64,000 nucleotides of DNA from Phascolarctobacterium_A sp902463975 (lineage in GTDB: Bacteria > Bacillota > Negativicutes > Acidaminococcales > Acidaminococcaceae), in NCBI RefSeq assembly GCF_902463975.1, contig NZ_CABQHJ010000012.1, positions 1 to 64,000 on the forward strand, in the 5' to 3' direction. Position 1 is the stretch's first letter. Every line of letters begins with the position of its first letter. The position numbers and the translations under genes are program-made. Positions 60,101 through 64,000 of the stretch are shown one piece after another. Under the pieces are notes generated by a model that was given only the letters and a program-made list of their open reading frames with translations, was not told the DNA's origin and made no database searches.

Positions 60101-60694
60101 GCGGCGGCGATTGAAGAATACAACGCAGTGAAGGAGCGCAGCGAATTCCTGCGTAAGCAATATGACGATTTGTGTACGGCGAAGGATAATCTGGAAGCGG
60201 TCATCGCGGAAATCAACAGCGGTATGACCAAGCGCTTCAAGGAAGCCTTTGCCCAGATCAATGAATACTTTGCGCAATGCTATGTCAAAATCTTTGGCGG
60301 CGGTACGGCGGTGCTGCGGCTCACCGAGCCGGATAATTTGCTGGATTCCGGTATCGATATCGATGTGCAGCCACCCGGTAAAAAGCTGCAGAGCCTGTAC
60401 CTGATGAGCGGCGGCGAAAGAGCGCTGACGGTTATCGCGCTGCTCTTTGCGCTTTTGAGCTACCAGCCATCACCGTTCTGCATTCTGGACGAAATTGACG
60501 CGCCCTTGGATGATGCCAATATTCAGCGCTTTGCTGATTTCCTGCGAGATTTTGCCAGTGACACGCAGTTTATCGTGATTACGCACCGCAAGGGTACGAT
60601 GGAATGCGCCGATATCATGTATGGCGTAACTATGGAAGAATCCGGTGTTTCTAAACTATTATCCGTAAAAATAAATGCAAAGGAGAATGAATAA
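57125..60694 (+). CDS. smc: Chromosome segregation ATPase SMC
   Basis: About 1189 residues from the GTG at 57125 (VRLKSFSTYGFKSFADKTEL, matching the usual SMC start; the in-frame TTG at 57119 adds two codons). Walker A is GPNGSGKSN near 33; two long coiled coils flank a hinge (about 510-680, with GTGGRATFLPLDT-like residues SGRATFLPLD); the signature LMSGGERALTVIAL and Walker B FCILDEIDAPLDD are at the C-terminus. Condensin subunit. Coiled-coil segments are rich in Gln and Glu. Its stop overlaps the ftsY start (TAATG). Confidence 0.95.
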   Translation: MRLKSFSTYGFKSFADKTELTFDKGITAVVGPNGSGKSNISDAIRWALGEQSAKYLRGSKMEDVIFSGSGKRRALGVAEVTIDFDNSDRTLPLDFEQVSLTRRIFRSGDSEYAINKKSCRLKDIIDLMADTGLGKGSMSIIGQNKIDEVLNSRPEDRRSLFEEAAGIAKYRLRKKDAVRKLDDTANNLTRINDIRSEVDAQVEPLAQAAAKTQQFNELSEALRRCRLSVLLRRLDAMEDTGNELLAKKQAAEAAYSEQAAKVGSMQAEGVKVQQELDKLAEAYNKLQDDIKNRETALEKLRGDQKVLDERVSQNERAGERLVQRNERLEQQVKEQEARMQELAAEFDAVEKRHTVADGAVKQLQAQRDEQSAKLEEAKRSDEQAQSQFFSGMQELIKLRNELHNLEQEQEQRARRRDALKKSIEEAEAADRQAQEQYNSLLEQQSQCAHGLELVRRQGEELRSAYDAGQKELQAVRSSQQQCQRQLTAAETREQSLKRLQQSYEGFSYGIKAVLKAQEPWREQVVGVAAELLQVEDKYVAAIETALGEGAQNLVMRSANAAKEAIAFLKRTGSGRATFLPLDTVQRRGPNREEEVLAKLPGILGYAVDLIGFKPEAENAVRFLLGRVLIAENIDAALAAAKAGRYRLRVVTLDGDVVNAGGSMSGGSKKHKEGYLSRNVEIAQAAAQVKQLHAEMLSWQEQLEELEEAEGKQKEQLQQLAAELRQQQLKADRLKLNLEQVQQQKTRDNERLLLLLDDRSNITAAYMANRDKVKELRAAVAEREGQDTQAKELLDSLKKEIAKYGSAVTALDNQLQDAQITLQTSAARTQDISKAMHSLDQDTLRLQEEIAANGREQERRQQEIADCDVQKQKLQQQSDELLAQLQQILGGKDDFAQERGDLVDKQQEIEQALTGLRKQVNDSEALLKQTELDLARHESSCGHIREQLQQDYQLDEAAARSQDLPELQAMELPELQKQESQLTLQIADLGPINAAAIEEYNAVKERSEFLRKQYDDLCTAKDNLEAVIAEINSGMTKRFKEAFAQINEYFAQCYVKIFGGGTAVLRLTEPDNLLDSGIDIDVQPPGKKLQSLYLMSGGERALTVIALLFALLSYQPSPFCILDEIDAPLDDANIQRFADFLRDFASDTQFIVITHRKGTMECADIMYGVTMEESGVSKLLSVKINAKENE

Positions 60695-61611
60695 TGGGAT
60701 TTTTTGAGCGTTTAAAGGAAGGCCTTTCTAAAACAAGACGCAACTTTACTGACCGCATTCAGGAGCTTGTAGGCCTGTCTGCAACGATTGACGATGACTT
60801 TCTCGATGAGCTGGAAATGATTCTGCTTTCTGCGGACGTAGGCGTAAAAACTACCGAAAAGCTGATCGACGCAGTGCGCAAAGCAGCGAAGAAGAAGGAA
60901 ATCAGCGGTACCGAGGATGTTATTCCCTTCCTGAAAAAATATATGGCAGAGATGCTGGCAGACAGCGGCCAACGTACACGTATCGGTGCTAAACCGACTG
61001 TTATCCTGGTAGTTGGCGTTAATGGCGTAGGCAAAACTACTACTATCGGCAAGCTGGCAAATTACTTCACCCTGTTCAAATACAAGGTTGTTCTGGCAGC
61101 AGGCGACACCTTCCGTGCTGCGGCAGGCGAGCAGCTGCAGATTTGGGGCGAACGCGCGCATTGCGACGTTATCCGTCACGCTGAGGGTGCAGACCCGGCG
61201 GCAGTTGTGTTTGATGCTATGAAGGCTGCTATTGCGCGTAAGGCAGATATTCTTTTTATTGATACTGCAGGACGCTTGCATAACAAGGCTAACCTGATGA
61301 ACGAGCTGGAAAAAATCCACCGTATTATCAAACGCGAAATACCCGAAGCTCCGCACGAAACCTTCCTGGTTCTGGACGCTACCACCGGCCAGAATGCAAT
61401 CAATCAGGCTAAGGTGTTCATGGAAACCGCTAAGGTTACCGGCGTTGTACTCACAAAGCTTGACGGCACTGCTAAGGGCGGCGTGGTTGTGGCAATTAAG
61501 GAAGAGCTGGGTCTGCCGGTTAAATGGATCGGCGTAGGCGAAGGCATTATGGACTTCCGCCCCTTTGAGCCGGATAAGTTTGTAGAAGCGCTGTTTGACA
61601 GCGGCAAATAA
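60694..61611 (+). CDS. ftsY: Signal recognition particle receptor
   Basis: A 305-residue SRP GTPase (NG domain) that docks ribosome-SRP complexes at the inner membrane. G motifs: GVNGVGKTTTIGKLAN near 109, DTAGRLHNKANLMNEL near 190, TKLDGTAKGG near 250. It lacks a long acidic N-terminal domain, as in many Firmicutes. The smc-ftsY order is classic; ylxM and ffh do not follow, since a terminator and the Rpn cluster come next. Confidence 0.95.
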   Translation: MGFFERLKEGLSKTRRNFTDRIQELVGLSATIDDDFLDELEMILLSADVGVKTTEKLIDAVRKAAKKKEISGTEDVIPFLKKYMAEMLADSGQRTRIGAKPTVILVVGVNGVGKTTTIGKLANYFTLFKYKVVLAAGDTFRAAAGEQLQIWGERAHCDVIRHAEGADPAAVVFDAMKAAIARKADILFIDTAGRLHNKANLMNELEKIHRIIKREIPEAPHETFLVLDATTGQNAINQAKVFMETAKVTGVVLTKLDGTAKGGVVVAIKEELGLPVKWIGVGEGIMDFRPFEPDKFVEALFDSGK

Positions 61612-61666
61612 GAGGCTGCTTGCAGCCGACAGGCGTTGCAGCCTTGCTTATATTAATATAGTAGAA

Positions 61667-61707
61667 AATCTCCCGAGCTGCGTTTAGCAGCGTGCGGGAG
61701 ATTTTTT
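61667..61707 (+). terminator. Terminator of smc-ftsY
   Basis: AATCTCCCG (61667) pairs with CGGGAGATT (61695), with inner GCTGC/GCAGC pairing, followed by six Ts. Confidence 0.85.
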
Positions 61708-61718
61708 GTGCGGGCAGA

Positions 61719-61746
61719 GAAAAAGCCGTGTGCGGAAGCACACGGC
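61719..61746 (-). terminator. Terminator of the Rpn cluster
   Basis: Palindrome GCCGTGTGC-GGAA-GCACACGGC; on the minus strand followed by TTTTTC. Same style as the terminator at 13654 after the other Rpn gene. Confidence 0.75.
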
Positions 61747-61779
61747 GGTGGTGGTAGTGAATTTTTAGTTATAGGTTGA

Positions 61780-61974
61780 CTATTCTTGTTCAGCCTTCAG
61801 CTTTTCAATCTGTTCGATAGAAAGAGTAGTAGCTTCAGAGATAAACTGCACTGAGTATCCCAGATTTAACATGCGCTTAGCGATTTCAGTTCTTGCTTCA
61901 GCTCTACCTTCAGCCCTACCTTCACGTCCTGCATCTGACATAAGGGGAGTTAAAAGCATAATTTCCCGCCTCAC
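61780..61974 (-). CDS. Small Rpn C-terminal-like protein, tandem copy 2
   Basis: A 64-residue protein (GTG at 61974; an ATG five codons on, at 61959, has the GAGGCGGG upstream and may be the true start). MLLTPLMSDAGREGRAEGRAE, then EIAKRMLNLGYSVQFISEATTLSIEQIEKLK: this is the tail of the Rpn protein at 62188 without its nuclease core. It is the third of three successive copies of the tail on this strand. Probable partner or antitoxin-like piece; could also be decay. Confidence 0.62.
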   Translation of the reverse strand: MRREIMLLTPLMSDAGREGRAEGRAEARTEIAKRMLNLGYSVQFISEATTLSIEQIEKLKAEQE

Positions 61975-61981
61975 TTTCTTA

Positions 61982-62182
61982 TCAAGCTTGCTTCTCTACA
62001 TGCATATCATTCTTTAGCGTTTCCATATCATCAATAGATAAACCGGTAAGCTCAATGATTTCTTGCGGAGAATAGCAACCCTTAGCCAGCATAAGCTTAG
62101 CGATAGCAGCTTTCTCTTCAGCTCTACCTTCTCGTTTTGCATCTGACATAGTGGGAGTTAAAAGCATAATTTCCCGCCTCAC
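61982..62182 (-). CDS. Small Rpn C-terminal-like protein, tandem copy 1
   Basis: A 66-residue protein (GTG at 62182 or ATG at 62168) that starts 5 bp after the Rpn stop. MRREIMLLTPTMSDAKREGR, then AIAKLMLAKGCYSPQEIIELTGLSIDDMETLK. The MRREIMLL segment repeats the internal RREFMLLEARLL of the full Rpn protein, including the DNA around the ribosome site, so it is a duplicate of the nested frame. Same caveats as its neighbour. Confidence 0.62.
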   Translation of the reverse strand: MRREIMLLTPTMSDAKREGRAEEKAAIAKLMLAKGCYSPQEIIELTGLSIDDMETLKNDMHVEKQA

Positions 62183-62187
62183 TTTTA

Positions 62188-62415
62188 TTAAGCTTGCTTT
62201 GTCATAATTTCTTCAATCTGCTCAACAGAAAGCTTAGTAGCCTTGGCGATATCCTGTATTGTTAATCCCATGCTTAAAAGACGCTTTGCAGTAGCGAGTT
62301 TCTCTTCAACTCTGCCTTCAGCTTTGCCTTCAACTCTGCCCTCAGCTCTGCCTTCAGCTCTGCCTTCAGCTCTGCCTTCGCGCCTCTCATCTAACAAACG
62401 TGCTTCTAAAAGCAT
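62188..62415 (-). CDS. Possible internal short Rpn product (nested)
   Basis: In-frame ATG at 62415-62413 after GTGAGGCGAGAATTT, giving a 75-residue tail product starting MLLEARLLDERREG. The two stand-alone small genes downstream keep the same upstream sequence, which supports use of this start. Confidence 0.42.
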   Translation of the reverse strand: MLLEARLLDERREGRAEGRAEGRAEGRVEGKAEGRVEEKLATAKRLLSMGLTIQDIAKATKLSVEQIEEIMTKQA

Positions 62416-63057
62416 AAATTCTCGCCTCACTTTCGTATCAAGCTTAAGATAGCTGATTTCATCGTCAATTTGCTTAGTGAAATCGCTATTTATAATGTGG
62501 TTGTTTACATAATCATAAAAGCTTTTGATGTCCTTGGAGATGTTGCCATGCGAACCCTTGGTGTTCAAAATCATGGTAGTTGCTTCATCAGGCAGCTCCA
62601 GCTCCATATCCTCCAGACAACGCTTTTTAAAGGTATAAACATAATTGCCTTTGGCAAAAAAATCAAAGACACAAATAAATATGATATAGGTTGGCGGCAG
62701 CAGGTCATACTCCTGGCCCTTTTGCAGTAAGTCAATATCCATCAACGCCTGATAATAGCGTGTGCGCTTGGGCAGCACATAATGTTTGGTGTCGGGATTT
62801 TTGATATTATTGACCTGCATTTCCAAGTTATAATGTGTGTTCTTATCGTCCGCCACGATGATATCCAGACGAATGCCGCGACTTGCATAGTCAGGATCAA
62901 GAGATTTTTCAGCCTCAAAGTAGTTGATGTCGGCAATTTTAATCTGCAGTAATTCCTCTAAAAGGTGCATGCAGATGCGCTTACGTGACATAACCTTTTT
63001 GAAGATGAAGTCGCTTTGGATTGTCAGATTATCAAATTTCGTTGCCAGGTTTTGCAT
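62188..63057 (-). CDS. Rpn-family PD-(D/E)XK nuclease (putative transposase/toxin), copy 2
   Basis: A 289-residue protein of the same family as that at 13708 but far from identical. Nuclease core: LDIIVADDKNTHYNLEMQVNN, that is D...E-x-Q, then TRYYQALMDIDLL. The tail has repeated EGRA tetrapeptides (about 225-250) encoded by a 12-bp tandem repeat, then ATAKRLLSMGLTIQDIAKATKLSVEQIEEIM. RBS AGGAGGAAAC. Upstream on the same strand lie a -10-like element and the second copy of the small RNA; downstream are two copies of its own tail. Likely accessory; could mobilise DNA or act in phage defence. Confidence 0.83.
   Translation of the reverse strand: MQNLATKFDNLTIQSDFIFKKVMSRKRICMHLLEELLQIKIADINYFEAEKSLDPDYASRGIRLDIIVADDKNTHYNLEMQVNNIKNPDTKHYVLPKRTRYYQALMDIDLLQKGQEYDLLPPTYIIFICVFDFFAKGNYVYTFKKRCLEDMELELPDEATTMILNTKGSHGNISKDIKSFYDYVNNHIINSDFTKQIDDEISYLKLDTKVRREFMLLEARLLDERREGRAEGRAEGRAEGRVEGKAEGRVEEKLATAKRLLSMGLTIQDIAKATKLSVEQIEEIMTKQA
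62310..62393. repeat. 12-bp tandem repeat inside the Rpn gene
   Basis: About six imperfect units of CTGCCTTCAGCT (plus-strand sense) encoding EGRA/EGKA/EGRV steps in the minus-strand Rpn tail. The two small Rpn-like genes have only one or two units. Prone to length change. Confidence 0.8.
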
Positions 63058-63116
63058 ATGTTTCCTCCTTTAATTATAGCATAAAATAAGGCAAAAATAT
63101 ATAAGCAGCCAAATGT

Positions 63117-63206
63117 AAAAAAAGGCGCCTGCCGAAAGCTCGACAGGCGCCACTGGTCCGCACGACCAGGCAAGAGCTCCGCAAAATTGCGGCTACCCAT
63201 GCAACT
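63117..63206 (-). ncRNA. Stand-alone structured small RNA, copy 2 (unnamed)
   Basis: Same arrangement as at 14627: minus-strand promoter TTGTTT (63241-63236), 17-bp spacer, TATAAT (63218-63213); conserved 5' GTTGCATGGGTAGC; hairpins CCGCAATTTTGCGG, CTGGTC-GTGCG-GACCAG and the terminator stem GGCGCCTG...CAGGCGCC with seven Ts. Stem sequences differ from copy 1 yet stay paired. Confidence 0.7.
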
Positions 63207-63579
63207 AAGGTTATTATAACATAGAAAAAGAATAAAAACAATAGTTCGTTAAAAGAAAATTATGTTATAAATAAAAGAGGCGATTAGAGTGAAGCAGGGA
63301 TTATGGATATGTGTGTCGAATAATGTTCAAAGTGAGTTTGTACTGATGACTTAAGTAATAAAAATTTGATGGGAAAATTTTTTATTTTATGGTACTACAT
63401 GGATTAGATAGACAAATATTGTCCGCACCATATAGTAAAATTATCTTAAAGCTACAGCGATGCGAGCTAATTGCAAAAAAGCCTCATTATATGTAGGCTA
63501 CATAATGTTACCAGATATCTGTTATGCATAATATGAGCAGCATATAAGATATCAAAATAAAAAGGGAAGGTGTTTGAAA
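63207..63579. other. Intergenic region with no supported gene
   Basis: AT-rich. It contains the promoter of the leftward RNA at its left end and a weak AAGCCT/AGGCT hairpin at about 63480-63505. I see no coding frame with a ribosome site and no clear promoter for the exported-protein gene at 63580. Confidence 0.5.
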
Positions 63580-64000
63580 ATGAAAAGAACAGGGAAATTT
63601 GCAGCAGCAATCATCAGCGGAATTATGATGGTCAACGGTTTGTGCTTACCTATGGCTTATGCTTCTCCGGCAAGCCGCTATGTGAATGTGGACGAAAAGT
63701 ATGATCCGTTTGCCGAGGAGGAAGAACCGGTTAAGGAAGTTGACACATCAAAGCTGACATTTAAGGAAAGAATGGCTTTGCAGGCAAAACAAGAGCAGGC
63801 TACTACACAAAAGGTAGCCATTACCAATGTTTTACCTGGTCATATTTATATTCCTAAGCAAACGATGCTTAATGTTGAGCTTATCGAAGCAGCAAATTCT
63901 AAAACGTATAAGAAAAACCAACAGGTTGAATTCAGAACTACCGAAAATCTGATTATTAACGGTGTAGTGGTTATTCCTAAAGGTACTGTTGGTATGGGTT
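63580..64000 (+). CDS. Exported hypothetical protein (C-terminus beyond window)
   Basis: At least 140 residues, cut by the window end. RBS GGGAAGGTG. A signal peptide (MKRTGKFAAAIISGIMMVNG, cleaved near AYA-SPA), then a charged linker (VDEKYDPFAEEEEPVKEV), a Lys/Gln-rich helix, and a beta-rich start of a domain (VLPGHIYIPKQTMLNVELIE, NLIINGVVVIPKGTVGMG). The 'IPKGT' step recurs in secreted and conjugation-type proteins but is too short to assign a family. Function unknown. Confidence 0.7.
   Translation, partial: MKRTGKFAAAIISGIMMVNGLCLPMAYASPASRYVNVDEKYDPFAEEEEPVKEVDTSKLTFKERMALQAKQEQATTQKVAITNVLPGHIYIPKQTMLNVELIEAANSKTYKKNQQVEFRTTENLIINGVVVIPKGTVGMG

Overview
The window most likely comes from a Negativicutes bacterium, that is, a Firmicutes lineage with an outer membrane. 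Five TonB-dependent outer-membrane receptor genes (one broken) sit beside typical Firmicutes control elements (a T-box, a lysine riboswitch) and an smc-ftsY pair. A gut genus such as Phascolarctobacterium would fit, but the genus is a guess. No rRNA or tRNA gene was found.

Positions 1-32000 hold the centrepiece, a locus that looks built around a metal-tetrapyrrole. It has a nitrogenase-like trio (NifH-, NifD- and NifK-like), two CobN/BchH-type large chelatase subunits, one ChlI/ChlD-type AAA+ pair, a radical SAM/SPASM enzyme, a nitrilase-family hydrolase, three FecB/BtuF-type binding lipoproteins, one FecCD-type permease (no ABC ATPase), several TonB receptors, and an RND pump with its adaptor. 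The set mirrors the two machines of bacteriochlorophyll synthesis (BchLNB reductase and BchHID chelatase) but is wired to uptake genes. I infer a system that imports a metal-tetrapyrrole (heme, corrinoid, chlorophyll derivative or similar), reduces it and removes or exchanges its metal. At least seven operons of this region, including the receptor at 36484, share an unusual promoter: TTGACT, a 19-bp spacer holding a dyad like ACTATA-N9-TATAGT, then a -10 box. This is the layout recognised by MerR-family activators, and a divergent MerR gene sits at the left edge.

Positions 32000-45400 hold two more TonB receptors mixed with accessory DNA. Three DUF4143-type AAA ATPase genes each lie between matching palindromic repeats, and there are two small hypothetical genes and trpEG under a T-box. 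Scattered PD-(D/E)XK (Rpn-type) genes at 13708 and 62188, with small stand-alone pieces of their C-terminus at 36041, 61780 and 61982, form a second accessory family. Both full-length copies have the same roughly 90-nt stand-alone RNA gene upstream.

Positions 45400-61700 are mainly housekeeping: a lysine-riboswitch operon (dapB-asd-lysC, then dapA and a CGGC protein), yhdT-panF, a HAD phosphatase, a CsoR-type metal sensor, a MATE exporter, an Elp3-like radical SAM protein, a deoxyinosine glycosylase, smc and ftsY. The window ends in an Rpn cluster and the start of an exported protein gene.
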